A model generated the notes under the pieces. That model ran no database searches, was not told where the DNA came from, and was given only the letters and a program-made list of their open reading frames with translations. From Lawsonibacter faecis (GTDB lineage: Bacteria; Bacillota; Clostridia; Oscillospirales; Oscillospiraceae), in contig NZ_JACOPQ010000003.1 in the NCBI RefSeq assembly GCF_014287675.1, forward strand, positions 186,001 to 250,000: a stretch of 64,000 nucleotides of DNA, given 5' to 3'. The stretch's first letter is position 1, and each line of letters starts with the position of its first letter. Shown here piece after piece: positions 30,733-40,319 of the stretch. The position numbers and the translations under genes were made by a program.

Positions 30733-32814
30733 GTGTCTGGCACGGAACAGAAATACGAGATACTGATTGTAGACGACGCGGAGATCAACCGCTCCATGCT
30801 GGCCGACATGCTGGCCGACAGGTATGCCGTCTCGGAGGCGGCCAACGGTTTGGAGGCGGTCTCCATTATGGAAAAGTACCACGCGGAGCTCTCCCTGGTG
30901 CTGCTGGATATTATGATGCCGGAGATGAACGGCTTTGAGGTTCTGGCCTACATGAGCAAGAGCGAGTGGCTGAGCAGCGTGCCCGTCATTATGATCTCGG
31001 CGGAGACCTCCTCCTCTTATATCGACCAGGCCTACGATCTGGGGGCCACCGACTACATCAGCCGCCCCTTCGACGAGAAGACGGTCCAGCGCCGGGTAAA
31101 AAACACCATTATGCTCTACGCCAAGCAGAAGATGCTGGAGAGCATGGTGACCGAGCAAATCCTGGAGAAGGAGCGCAACAACTTCCTGATGGTGGAGATT
31201 CTCTCCAACATCGTGGAATTCCGCAACGGCGAGAGTGGGATGCATGTGCTGCATATCCGCACCATCACCGACCTGCTGCTGCGCCATCTGGTCCATATGA
31301 CAGGCCGCTACCCACTGACCCCCGGCCGGATCGCGCTGATTGTCAACGCCTCCTCCCTCCACGACATTGGAAAAATATCCATCCCGGAGCACATTCTCAA
31401 CAAGCCCGGCAAGCTGACGCCGGAGGAGTTCGGGATTATGAAAACCCACAGCGAGATCGGCGCCCGGATTCTGGAGAACGCCCCCTGCCACCAGAATGAG
31501 GAGCTGATCCAAATCGCCCATGAAATCTGCCGGTGGCACCATGAGCGGTATGACGGCCATGGCTACCCCGACGGACTCAAGGGCGACGAAATCCCCATCT
31601 CTGCCCAGGTGGTGGCTGTGGCGGACGTATACGACGCGCTCACCAACGAGCGCATTTACAAGCCCGCCTATTCCCATGAGGCCGCCATGCGGATGATCCT
31701 CAACGGCGAGTGCGGCGTCTTCAATCCCATCCTCCTGCAGTGCCTCATCGAGATGGGGCCGCGGATCGCGGAGGAGATGGCCAAGAGCACCACGGAGCAG
31801 ATCTCCGCCTCCGAGATCTCCAGCATCTCCTCCCAGGTGCTGAGCACCGGGAAGGTCTCCAGCCGTACCCTCGCCCTGCTGGAGCAGGAGCGGACCAAAT
31901 ATCAATTCTTCGCCTCCATGTCCAAGGAGATTCAGTACGAGTACAGTCTGAGCACCGATCTGCTGACCCTCTCCGACTGGGGCGCCGCTCAGCTTGGGCT
32001 GCCTGAGCTGATTCCCCACCCGGAGCACAATGCCGAGCTGCACAAGGTCCTCTCGTACGACGATCTGCACGATCTCTTTGGCCGGCTGACCGCCGCCACG
32101 CCCGAAAACCCGTTGATTCACGCCGTCTACGCGCTGAACATTCACGGCCAGCAGCGCTGGTACAAGGTGGTGGCCCGGCCCCTGTGGGTGGGGGACGAGC
32201 ACCCGGTGATGACCGGGACCATCGGCAAATTCTCCGACGTACACGAGGAGCGTCTCCAGCTGGAGGCGCTGAAAGAGCAGGCGGAGCAGGACTCCCTCAC
32301 AAAGCTCCACAACCATATGTCCGCCCGGGCGCAGATTGAGTCCGCCCTGGTGAAGGGCAGGGCGGAGAAGTACGCGCTGATTCTCTTCGACCTGGACCTC
32401 TTCAAGAACGCCAACGACCGGTACGGGCATATGTTCGGCGACGAGGTGCTGAAGGACGTGGCCCGGCGGATTGTCCAGAACATCCGCCAGGAGGACATCG
32501 CCGCCCGAATCGGCGGAGACGAGTTTTTGATTTTCACCCCCTATAAAGATGAGGTGGAGCCCATGGTCAGCCGCCTGTTTGAGGCCATCGCCGGCAGATA
32601 CGCCCAGTTTGACGTCTCCCTCAGCATGGGCGTGTCCATCGCGCCCAAGGACGGCAAAAATTATGAGCTGCTGTTCCACCGGGCGGATCAGGCCCTCTAC
32701 GCAGCCAAGCAGCACGGACGGAAGCGCTACTGCTTTTACGACGACTCGGTCAGAGGCACCCTCTCCGTCCTCTCCCCCATGGAGAGCGACCTCGCAGGTC
32801 CGGACCCCATATAA
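30733..32814 (+). CDS. Response regulator with HD-GYP, PAS-like and GGDEF domains
   Basis: 693 aa from a GTG at 30733 right behind GGGTGGGAGG. Order: receiver (1-125, phospho-acceptor Asp59 in LVLLDIMMP), HD-GYP phosphodiesterase (about 150-340, HDIGK at 210 and HERYDGHGYPDG), a PAS-like region (about 390-515) and a GGDEF cyclase (about 520-680, intact GGDEF at 594). It can thus both make and break cyclic di-GMP, presumably switched by phosphorylation from the hybrid kinase two genes away through the Hpt protein. Soluble. All catalytic motifs look intact. The bifunctional output on one receiver is an unusual architecture. Confidence 0.88.
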   Translation: MSGTEQKYEILIVDDAEINRSMLADMLADRYAVSEAANGLEAVSIMEKYHAELSLVLLDIMMPEMNGFEVLAYMSKSEWLSSVPVIMISAETSSSYIDQAYDLGATDYISRPFDEKTVQRRVKNTIMLYAKQKMLESMVTEQILEKERNNFLMVEILSNIVEFRNGESGMHVLHIRTITDLLLRHLVHMTGRYPLTPGRIALIVNASSLHDIGKISIPEHILNKPGKLTPEEFGIMKTHSEIGARILENAPCHQNEELIQIAHEICRWHHERYDGHGYPDGLKGDEIPISAQVVAVADVYDALTNERIYKPAYSHEAAMRMILNGECGVFNPILLQCLIEMGPRIAEEMAKSTTEQISASEISSISSQVLSTGKVSSRTLALLEQERTKYQFFASMSKEIQYEYSLSTDLLTLSDWGAAQLGLPELIPHPEHNAELHKVLSYDDLHDLFGRLTAATPENPLIHAVYALNIHGQQRWYKVVARPLWVGDEHPVMTGTIGKFSDVHEERLQLEALKEQAEQDSLTKLHNHMSARAQIESALVKGRAEKYALILFDLDLFKNANDRYGHMFGDEVLKDVARRIVQNIRQEDIAARIGGDEFLIFTPYKDEVEPMVSRLFEAIAGRYAQFDVSLSMGVSIAPKDGKNYELLFHRADQALYAAKQHGRKRYCFYDDSVRGTLSVLSPMESDLAGPDPI

Positions 32815-32856
32815 ATCGCTCCGCCGAAGGACGGACACGTTGGAGTTGAGTTGTAC

Positions 32857-34116
32857 ATGCACAGCAAGCCGGCCGGCAGCGGCATGAGGGCGAAGGATAA
32901 AACCTGGATTTTAAGCACTGTCAGCACCGCAGGCCTCATCGTCCTGATGCTGATCTACCTGATAATGACCCTGTGGAGCTCCAACCAGCTCTCCGGACAT
33001 ATGGAGGTCATATCGGACCACCCCTTCGAGGTGGTGGCGGCGGCAGGCGATCTCAAGAGCTGCATATCGGAGATGCGGATTCGCTTTGAACGTCTGACCT
33101 CCCATAACAGCGCTGCTGATATCACCCTGGTCCGCAGCGCGCTGGACGACATCGACTCCAAAATGGCGCAGCCTCTGGATAAGCTGGAGACGCTCTACCT
33201 GGGCGACCCGGAGGACATGGCCCGGCTGTACGCCGCCCTGGCGGCGCTGGATACGGAACATTCGGCCTGCCTGGAGTTTGCCGGGGGGAGGGACACCACC
33301 CTGGACGAAATTGAACGCTGGCAGGACACCCGCCTGTACCCTCTGTACGATGAGGCAACGGGTATTCTGGACAAGATGATACAGAGCGCACAGGATAAAA
33401 AGGTCCAGTACGGCGAAATGGCGGAGGCTCTGCATCAAAACACCCTGATTGGCTCCCTTGTCCTGATGGGGCTGATGTTCGGCGCCCTCCTCCTCTCCCA
33501 GTACGCCCTTCGGCGGCAGAGGCGGGAGCTGGTTCTGCGCAGCCAGCTTTTCGACACGCTCTCCAACAGCATTGACGACGCATTCCTGATCCGCGACGCG
33601 GAGACAGAGCAGATCTACTATACCGGACTCAACATTGAGAGGGTCATCGGCCGCCCGGTGGCTGTCATGGAAGATCTCTACCGGGGCTTCCGCAGTGAGG
33701 ACGCCGCCGAGATCCGCGCCGCCGTCCACGCCCAGGAGCTCCCTTTCATCAAGACCGTGGAATACACCCTCCCCGACCGGGAAAAGCGGTGGCTGTCGGT
33801 ACGAATCTACCGCGCGGACAGTATGAAGAAACTTCAGGTCATCAGCGTTTTGTCCGACTGCACGGATGAGCTCAAGGCGCGGCAGGCCCTTCAGGATGCC
33901 ATGATGAACGCGAGGCGGGCCAACTCCGCCAAGAGCGACTTTCTCTCCCGCATGAGCCACGAAATCCGTACTCCGCTTAACGCCATCATCGGTATGACCA
34001 CCATCGCCGCAGCCTCCGTCCATTCCCCGGAGAAGGTGGAGGACTGTCTGACCAAAATCAACTACTCCTCCAAGCACCTGCTGATGCTCATCAACGATGT
34101 GCTGGATATGTCCTAA
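32857..34116 (+). CDS. Hybrid histidine kinase, N-terminal fragment (interrupted by TAA)
   Basis: 419 aa. Two transmembrane helices (about 15-38 and 198-220) frame a helical extracellular sensor of about 160 residues; a PAS-like domain and a HisKA domain follow with MSHEIRTPLNA (phospho-acceptor His368). The frame then meets TAA at 34114-34116, directly after INDVLDMS, where related kinases read Lys followed by IESDKM. The sequence continues in the same frame with the ATPase domain, so this is one kinase gene split by a single nonsense codon. As written, the fragment has no ATP-binding domain. Start taken at the ATG at 32857; TTG at 32851 is an alternative. Confidence 0.85.
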   Translation: MHSKPAGSGMRAKDKTWILSTVSTAGLIVLMLIYLIMTLWSSNQLSGHMEVISDHPFEVVAAAGDLKSCISEMRIRFERLTSHNSAADITLVRSALDDIDSKMAQPLDKLETLYLGDPEDMARLYAALAALDTEHSACLEFAGGRDTTLDEIERWQDTRLYPLYDEATGILDKMIQSAQDKKVQYGEMAEALHQNTLIGSLVLMGLMFGALLLSQYALRRQRRELVLRSQLFDTLSNSIDDAFLIRDAETEQIYYTGLNIERVIGRPVAVMEDLYRGFRSEDAAEIRAAVHAQELPFIKTVEYTLPDREKRWLSVRIYRADSMKKLQVISVLSDCTDELKARQALQDAMMNARRANSAKSDFLSRMSHEIRTPLNAIIGMTTIAAASVHSPEKVEDCLTKINYSSKHLLMLINDVLDMS

Positions 34117-35469
34117 ATCGAGAGCGACAAGATGTCACTGCAGAAGGAGCCCTTTGACCTGTCCCAGGTCGTCAACAGCTTCGTCTCCACCATCTATGCC
34201 CAGGCCAAGGCCAAGGGCGTCGCGTTCAGGGAGGTCATGTCCGGCTTTGAGGGCCGGACCCAGTACATCGGCGACGCGCTGCGCCTGAGTCAGATTCTTT
34301 TAAACCTGGGCTCCAACGCGGTCAAGTTCACCCCGCCCGGCGGTGCGGTCACCCTGACCGTAACCCGCATCGCCTCCAAGCACAGCACGGACACTCTGCG
34401 TTTCGTCATCCGGGACACCGGCATCGGCATGGCCCCCGAGGCGCTGGAGCGTATCTTCAGGCCCTTCGAGCAGGCCGATGCCTCCATCGCCGGGCGCTAC
34501 GGCGGCACGGGGCTGGGGATGTCCATCACCCAGAACCTGGTGACCCTGATGAGCGGGCGCATCGATATTCAGAGCGAGAGCGGCGTGGGAACCGTCTGCA
34601 CGGTGGACCTGCCGCTGCTCCGTGATGAGGAGGCGGGTCCCCTGGAGGACTTTTCCGACCTCGGTCTGCGTGCCCTGGTGGCAGACGATGAAAAAGACGT
34701 CTGTGTGGAGACCGCCTCCCTCCTGGAGAACATCAAAATCCAGTCCGAATGGGTCACCACGGGGAAAGAGGCCGTCGACCGGGTCGTCGGCGCCCAGCGG
34801 CAGGGCGGTGGGTTCGATTTCTGTCTGGTCGACTGGAAGATTCCCGACATGGACGGCATTGAGGTAACCCGGCGGATCCGTGCCAGCGTGGGATTCGATC
34901 TGCCCATCATCATGATCTCGGCCTATGACAGCTCGGAGTTTGAGGAGCGGGCCCGCGAGGCAGGCGCCAACGCATTTCTGCCCAAACCCCTCTACCGCTC
35001 CTCCGTCTACGCGGCCATCCGGGCCGCCCTGGGCTGCGAACAGCGCTTCCATATGGACGCCGGCTCCGGCCAGGCCGTTTTGAAGGGGAAGCGCCTGCTG
35101 CTGGCCGAGGACAACGAGCTCAACCGAGAAATTGTAGTGGAGCTGCTGACCATGAGCGGCGTGACGGTGGAGTGCGCCGTGGACGGCCAGGATGCGCTGA
35201 ACGCTTTCCTGAACTCCGAACCCGGGCACTTCGACGCCATACTGATGGATGTGCAGATGCCGGTGATGAACGGGTACGAGGCCACCAGGCGCATCCGCAC
35301 CAGCCAGAGGCCCGACGGGGCCGCGATTCCGATTATCGCCACCACGGCCAATGCCTTCAGCGACGATATCTCCGCCGCGCTGGCGGCCGGAATGAACGCC
35401 CACGTCAGCAAGCCCATCGATATCGGGCAGCTCTGCGCGGTCCTTGCCAGGGAGATTGCACAGCGCTGA
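34117..35469 (+). pseudogene. Hybrid histidine kinase, C-terminal part (HATPase and two receivers)
   Basis: The frame continues after the TAA with IESDKMSLQKEPFDL. It could reinitiate at the ATG at 34132, though no ribosome site is evident. HATPase motifs: SNAVKF (N box), RDTGIGM (G1), FRPFEQ (F box), GGTGLGMSI (G2). Two receiver domains follow: one with LVDWKIPDMDG (about 34.67-35.03 kb) and one with ILMDVQMPVMNG (about 35.09-35.46 kb). All motifs are intact, so the nonsense mutation looks recent, or a sequencing error. If real, phosphate input to the cassette is lost unless the two halves act in trans. Confidence 0.8.
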
Positions 35470-35547
35470 CCGGCCCTCCCGGATTTCTGGCCCCGGCACA
35501 GTATCACCCCTGTTCCCGCGCCAAGACTGGTAGAATCGAGGCCGCCT

Positions 35548-37353
35548 ATGAGGAAGAAGAACGAGTTTTTTATCTACACCTGCATGTGGGTGATTGCACT
35601 CGCCATTCTGATGGTCCTGTTGATGCAAAATCTTGGCGACGCACGCATCGTGAACTACAGCGGGATTGTCCGCGGCGCCACCCAGAAGCTGGTCAAGGAG
35701 GAGATGAGCGGCCAGCAGGACGACGCGCTTCTGCTCAGGCTGGATCAGATCATCGACAACCTGCGCACCGGCCAGGGGGAGTTCAATCTGCGGCGCAACG
35801 GCGACAAGGACTATCAGTCCCAGTTGGCGCTCCTGGAGCAGACGTGGGATGAGATGAAGACGGAAATCCATCAGGTTCGGCGTGGGGAGACCTCCCCTCT
35901 GCGGCTCTATGAGCTGAGCCAGCGGCACTTCGCCCAGGCGGACGAGATGGTGCTCCTGGCGGAGCAGGGCGCGGAGCGCAAGCTTATCCGGTTCATCGTC
36001 TTCTACGGCGTGGTCCTCCTCATCTCGGTCTGCGTGTTCACCCTGCTCAATCGCAAAAACCGCAGAGCGCTGGAGAACAGCATCTATACCGACAACCTGA
36101 CCGGCATCCTCAACCGGGCGGGATTTGAGGCCAATGCCGCCCCCCTCCTCCGCCAGCGCCCCGGCGGCTGGTACTGCCTTATTGAGCTGGACATCGACGA
36201 CTTCAAATTTCTCAACAGCAGCTACGGATACGAGCTGGGCGACAAGCTGCTGTGCGCGCTGGCGGACGCCCTGCGGGAGCGCTACCACTCGAATCAGCTC
36301 TGCGCCCGCATCTCCGCGGACGACTTCCTCATCCTGGCCAGACAGGAGCCGGACCTTGTGGACGGCCTGCGCAGCCTCCTCGCGAAGACCCTGCTCCAGG
36401 GGCCGCTGCTCAACGTCTCCGAATTCGTCACCTTTACCGTTGGCGCATATGCCATCCCCGAAAACGCCGAGGTCATCCAGTCCGTGATGGACAAGGCCAA
36501 TATGGCCCACAAGGACGCCAAGCTGCTGGGCAAGTCCACCACCGTCTGGTACAACGAAAAGCTGCTGGACAAGCTCAACCATGAGAACAAGCTGAAAAAC
36601 CGGCTGCGCCGGGCGCTGGACGGCGGCGAGTTTAAAATGTACCTCCAGCCCAAATTCAGCCTCTCCGACCTGTCGTTCCACAGCGCCGAGGCGCTGGTGC
36701 GGTGGGATATCCCGGGCCACGGCATCGTGGCCCCGGACGACTTTATCCCCCTCTTCGAGCGCAACGGCTCCATTGCGGAGGTGGATTTCTGCATGCTGGA
36801 CAAGGCCTGCGCCTTTATCCGGCGTCACATGGACCGGTACGGCGGAGAGTTCTCCATTGCGGTGAACCTCTCCCGTGTCACAATCTACCAGCAGCGGTTC
36901 TATCCGGCGGTACTGGAGATTGTGGACCGCTACCGCCTTCCCCACCGCTGCATTGAGCTGGAAATCACGGAGAGCGCCTTCAATGAGACCTCCGACGTGC
37001 TCGTAAAAAAGCTGCTCCAGCTCCAGGACGCCGGCTTTGTTGTCACCATGGACGACTTCGGCTCCGGATACTCCAGCCTGAACCTGCTGGACACCCTCCC
37101 CATTCAGGTGCTCAAGCTGGACAGGGGCTTCCTGCGGGAGTACGGCGTGTCCGATAGGGTGAAAAACGTCCTCGCCTGCGTGACGGAGCTGGCCCACGCG
37201 CTCAATATCCGGGTGGTCTGCGAGGGCATCGAGCAGAGGGAGCATGTGGCGTTCCTGCAGGAGATCGGCTGTGACTACGGCCAGGGCTTCTTTTTCTCAA
37301 AGCCCGTCCCCCAGGAGGAGTTTGTTCGGCGCTATGCAGCTGGAAAGGCCTGA
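35548..37353 (+). CDS. Membrane GGDEF-EAL protein with degenerate GGDEF site
   Basis: 601 aa, ATG at 35548 with GAGG upstream. Two transmembrane helices (about 8-27 and 148-170) flank a short extracellular helical sensor. The GGDEF domain reads SADDF (256-260) in place of GGDEF, so cyclase activity is doubtful. The EAL domain is complete: EALVRW (Glu381), NLS, ELEITES, DDFGSGYSSL, KLDRGF, CEGIE and YGQGFFFSKP, so it should hydrolyse cyclic di-GMP. Last gene of the cassette; its TGA is part of the long inverted repeat at 37350. Confidence 0.88.
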   Translation: MRKKNEFFIYTCMWVIALAILMVLLMQNLGDARIVNYSGIVRGATQKLVKEEMSGQQDDALLLRLDQIIDNLRTGQGEFNLRRNGDKDYQSQLALLEQTWDEMKTEIHQVRRGETSPLRLYELSQRHFAQADEMVLLAEQGAERKLIRFIVFYGVVLLISVCVFTLLNRKNRRALENSIYTDNLTGILNRAGFEANAAPLLRQRPGGWYCLIELDIDDFKFLNSSYGYELGDKLLCALADALRERYHSNQLCARISADDFLILARQEPDLVDGLRSLLAKTLLQGPLLNVSEFVTFTVGAYAIPENAEVIQSVMDKANMAHKDAKLLGKSTTVWYNEKLLDKLNHENKLKNRLRRALDGGEFKMYLQPKFSLSDLSFHSAEALVRWDIPGHGIVAPDDFIPLFERNGSIAEVDFCMLDKACAFIRRHMDRYGGEFSIAVNLSRVTIYQQRFYPAVLEIVDRYRLPHRCIELEITESAFNETSDVLVKKLLQLQDAGFVVTMDDFGSGYSSLNLLDTLPIQVLKLDRGFLREYGVSDRVKNVLACVTELAHALNIRVVCEGIEQREHVAFLQEIGCDYGQGFFFSKPVPQEEFVRRYAAGKA

Positions 37354-37415
37354 TATGACAAAAAGAGGGAGCCGGCGGACAATGGTCCGCCGGCTCCCTC
37401 TTTTTGTCATATCAG
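37350..37415. terminator. Long bidirectional terminator containing both stop codons
   Basis: A 31-bp perfect inverted repeat with loop AATG. Its outer ends are the TGA stops of the convergent GGDEF-EAL and LuxR genes, and the arms carry AAAAAGAGGGAGCCGGCGGAC and its complement, giving T-tracts on both strands. Confidence 0.88.
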
Positions 37416-39890
37416 ATTCATGGTTCTGGCCTTCTGTATGGCGGAGACCTTGTTGTTGACCTCCAGCTTCTGGTATACGTTTTTCACATGGTAGCGCACC
37501 GTCGGCACCGAGATATAGAGTCCGGAGGCGATCTCCTCGTGCTTCATGCCCTTGGCCAGCATCTGGAGGATCTCCCGCTCCCGGTCGGTGAGTGTGACTG
37601 CGGTGGGGAGCAGACCGGACACGCTCTGCTGATAGCGCTCGCAGCAGCTCACCACCCGGGCCAGGAAGTCCTGGGGCACCCTGCGGGAGCAGCGCATCTT
37701 GCGGAGCATCGGCAGGATGCCTATGGCGTTCTCGGCAAAGGGCATGACCACATCGTCTGCCGCCGCCAGGACCAGCGCGTGCTCCAGCTCCTCGCAGCCC
37801 GCCTCGATCCCGTAGAGCTTGGACCGGGCCACCGCGCAGCAGATATAGTTGTGGATAAAGCCCAGCTGATTGTTGTAGAGGGCGAACTTCTCCCGGAACT
37901 CCTGGCAGAGGACCTCCAGCCGGATAAACGCCCCGGAGAGGAGCACCGCCCGCATACAGACGATATAGGGGAAGGCCACCCCCTGGAAGAGGAAGCTGCC
38001 GGTGTCCATATCGTTCTCCTTCAGCCAGTTGGGAATGGCGTCCACCTTGCCGAAGCAGCTGCTGATATAGGCGGCGCACAGCTCCATGGTGGTGTTGAGA
38101 ACGGCGCTGTTCTGGCTGCTCACCGTGCCGGCCAGCTCGCCGATGAGCCGCTCTCCCTCGGCAAACTTGCCCCGGTAGAGGCTCAGCCGGGCCAGGACAA
38201 AGGCGGCGCAGATCTCAATGGAGGTCTGGTTATAGCTGCGGGCCTGGTAGATGGCCCGCTGGGCGTTGAGCTCCACATTGTCAAAGTCCCCGGTCTCAAG
38301 GGCATACTCCGCCAGCGCCAGGGGCTCGCTGCCCGAGCCGCAGCCCTCCACCGCCTGGGCCAGGGTATGGAAGTGGTTGGCGATGAACCGCGCCGTATCC
38401 CGCAGGGTGCCCGGCTTCTTGTAGTAGCAGTAGAGAAGGTGGGGCGCGCCGTAGTTGAACTCCGTCTCGTTGCTGACGATGCAGGAGTACCGGCCGGCAA
38501 AATACTTCACGGCCTGCTCGGCATGGGCCACCACCTGCTGCACGTCGTTAAACGCGATAAAAATCCAGGTATTGTGGATCTCGCCCAGAATCAGGGTCCG
38601 GCGCTGCTCATCCATGTCTTTGACGGTCAGGAAATAGCGCTCCATATTCTGCAGATGCTCCTCCAGCACGCTGTGGGAGGAGGGCGGGCCGGATAGGGCC
38701 ATGACCCGGATGTTGCGCAGCGTGGCCAGAGGGTAGCGGAACGCGGTCTCAGAGGGCAGGCCGTCGAACACCTTATGAATCTGCGGGAACTGGGCGAAGT
38801 GGATATCCTTGCCCACCGCCCGGTCCAGATCCCGGAGAATGGTCTCGATCTCCCCGGAGCGGCAGAGGTAGTCATAGGCCAGGACGCTCTTTCCCCGCTC
38901 CAGGAACCACAGCCCCATGCGGTGCCAGAGAGGGCGGGGGTCCACGCCCTTCTGCCGCGCCTTCCCCTGGAGAAACTCCTGAAGCAGGTCGGTCATCTTG
39001 TAGGCGGCCAGGGTGTTGTTGTACATGATAAACGCGTTGCCCTGCACCAGATTCAGCAGCTTGGCGCTGGCGGCGGTGTCCTCGAACACCCAGGACACCT
39101 GCTCCGGAGTAAAGGCGTCCAGCCAGGAGAGCTTCTCCAGAAAATTCTGGGTCTCGCCGTCATAGGCGCTGTAGAGGTTCAGCTCCAGAAGCTGGTCGAT
39201 GTCCTCCCCCCTGCCGATGGGCAGACCCTGGCGCATCCCCCGCAGGACCAGGTAAATGCCCGAGATCCACCCACCCGTCCAGCGGCCCACGCTCTGAAGG
39301 GCCTCCTCGCTTGCGTCGTACTCCATGAGGGCAAAGTAATCCTTAATCTCTCCCGCCCGGAATTGCAGAACCTCCTGGCCCATCACCCAGCAGAGGCCCC
39401 GCTGCTCCAGATCGGCCACGGGCAGGACCTGGGTATTGCGCGTGAGAAGCACGATGTGAAGGTTCTTTACCTGCTCCCCGGCAATCAGGGTGATGAGATC
39501 GGCGGTCTGCTGGCAGTCGATGAGGTGGTAGTCGTCTATCACCAGCAGGGTGGGCTCGGTATACTCGGTCTCACAGACGAGCCCCACAATCTTGGCAAGC
39601 TGAGGGGCGTCCTTGGGAAAGCCCAAGTCCACGAACCGCTGGGCCAGCTGGGGGTTCTTCTTTTTGATCTGGGCGTTCATCCGCTCCCAGCAGTAGGCCA
39701 GGGACCCGCCGGACCCCAGAAGGGACAGCCAGATGGGGTCCAGGTGCTTGGCGTGCACATACTCCCGGAGCGCCGTGGTCTTTCCGAAACCCATAGGGGC
39801 CCTGACAACCGTCAGAGGATAGGCAAATATCTGGTCCAGCTGCCGGTTGACCCTGGAGCGGGACAGGATCTTCGCACCAAGAATGTGCAA
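37407..39890 (-). CDS. MalT-like LuxR-family ATP-dependent transcriptional activator
   Basis: About 827 aa. An N-terminal STAND ATPase has Walker A APMGFGKTT and Walker B LLVIDDYH; a long helical repeat region follows; the C-terminal LuxR helix-turn-helix has LTDREREILQMLAKGM and SVPTVRYHVKNVYQKLEV. Start placed at TTG 39890, which has GAGGGG 8 nt upstream; the GTG at 39899 would put the site too close. MalT-type proteins bind ATP and an inducer, oligomerise and activate promoters. A minus-strand TATACT at 40015-40020 and a palindrome about 95 bp upstream of the expected start point suggest autoregulation. The same palindrome precedes the flavoprotein reductase at 25.3-27.7 kb. Confidence 0.87.
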   Translation of the reverse strand: MHILGAKILSRSRVNRQLDQIFAYPLTVVRAPMGFGKTTALREYVHAKHLDPIWLSLLGSGGSLAYCWERMNAQIKKKNPQLAQRFVDLGFPKDAPQLAKIVGLVCETEYTEPTLLVIDDYHLIDCQQTADLITLIAGEQVKNLHIVLLTRNTQVLPVADLEQRGLCWVMGQEVLQFRAGEIKDYFALMEYDASEEALQSVGRWTGGWISGIYLVLRGMRQGLPIGRGEDIDQLLELNLYSAYDGETQNFLEKLSWLDAFTPEQVSWVFEDTAASAKLLNLVQGNAFIMYNNTLAAYKMTDLLQEFLQGKARQKGVDPRPLWHRMGLWFLERGKSVLAYDYLCRSGEIETILRDLDRAVGKDIHFAQFPQIHKVFDGLPSETAFRYPLATLRNIRVMALSGPPSSHSVLEEHLQNMERYFLTVKDMDEQRRTLILGEIHNTWIFIAFNDVQQVVAHAEQAVKYFAGRYSCIVSNETEFNYGAPHLLYCYYKKPGTLRDTARFIANHFHTLAQAVEGCGSGSEPLALAEYALETGDFDNVELNAQRAIYQARSYNQTSIEICAAFVLARLSLYRGKFAEGERLIGELAGTVSSQNSAVLNTTMELCAAYISSCFGKVDAIPNWLKENDMDTGSFLFQGVAFPYIVCMRAVLLSGAFIRLEVLCQEFREKFALYNNQLGFIHNYICCAVARSKLYGIEAGCEELEHALVLAAADDVVMPFAENAIGILPMLRKMRCSRRVPQDFLARVVSCCERYQQSVSGLLPTAVTLTDREREILQMLAKGMKHEEIASGLYISVPTVRYHVKNVYQKLEVNNKVSAIQKARTMNLI

Positions 39891-39899
39891 TACTACCAC

Positions 39900-40281
39900 C
39901 CCTCACTTTTGAAGCTTTCCGACCTCCTGAGCACCGCCGCGGGCCCAGCTGTATTTTTCCGGCCGGAAACGCCCGAAAACGCCGTTTTTTGCCGCCGCGC
40001 GATCTTTTGTTAGCAGTATACCACATATGCACAAAAAACGCACGTAGAAAATGATAGGTGTTCGTCTCTTTTCCTCAGCGGATTATCACTCAGACTATCA
40101 CTTGTGATAGTGCAAAATCGTCCTCAGATGGGTTAGTATGTAGACGCACCGGGGACAGACTGCCCGGATTACCGCTCTTTCACAGTGCTCAGACCACCTC
40201 CTCCGCCCGGTTCGGGTCTCCGGCAGGCGGACGGAGGCTTCCTGTGTTTTGTCAGGTCCGCCCGGCTTCGATACATAAAAA
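39900..40281. other. Regulatory intergenic region upstream of the MalT-like gene
   Basis: About 380 bp without a gene. It holds the minus-strand -10 TATACT (40015-40020) with no good -35, the palindrome at 40094-40111 and a lone TATCAC half-site at 40084-40089. The rest shows nothing I recognise. Confidence 0.6.
40094..40111. promoter_or_regulatory. Palindromic operator ACTATCAC-TT-GTGATAGT
   Basis: A perfect 8+2+8 palindrome sharing both 7-bp arms with the site at 27813-27830. It is centred about 95 bp upstream of the likely start point of the LuxR-family gene, and an extra TATCAC half-site lies 5 bp before it (40084-40089). Confidence 0.7.
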
Positions 40282-40305
40282 GGCCGGACCCCAAGGGGTC
40301 CGGCC
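40282..40305 (-). terminator. Terminator of the NTF2-fold gene
   Basis: An 11-bp stem GGCCGGACCCC with complement and a two-base AA centre, followed on the minus strand by TTTTT. Confidence 0.87.
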
Positions 40306-40319
40306 CGATATGCAGATGC

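Noticed and set aside
30562..32862. Long minus-strand open frame opposite the HD-GYP/GGDEF gene
   Set aside because: Same reason: no domain, no ribosome site, mirrors a well-supported gene.
34114..34116. Recoded stop (selenocysteine or pyrrolysine)
   Set aside because: The codon is TAA, which is not used for either amino acid, and Lys is the conserved residue at this place.
34300..37245. A 981-codon open frame on the minus strand opposite the kinase and GGDEF-EAL genes
   Set aside because: It is antisense to genes with complete conserved motifs; its own translation is low-complexity and His/Val/Gly-rich, as expected from the reverse of GC-rich codons.
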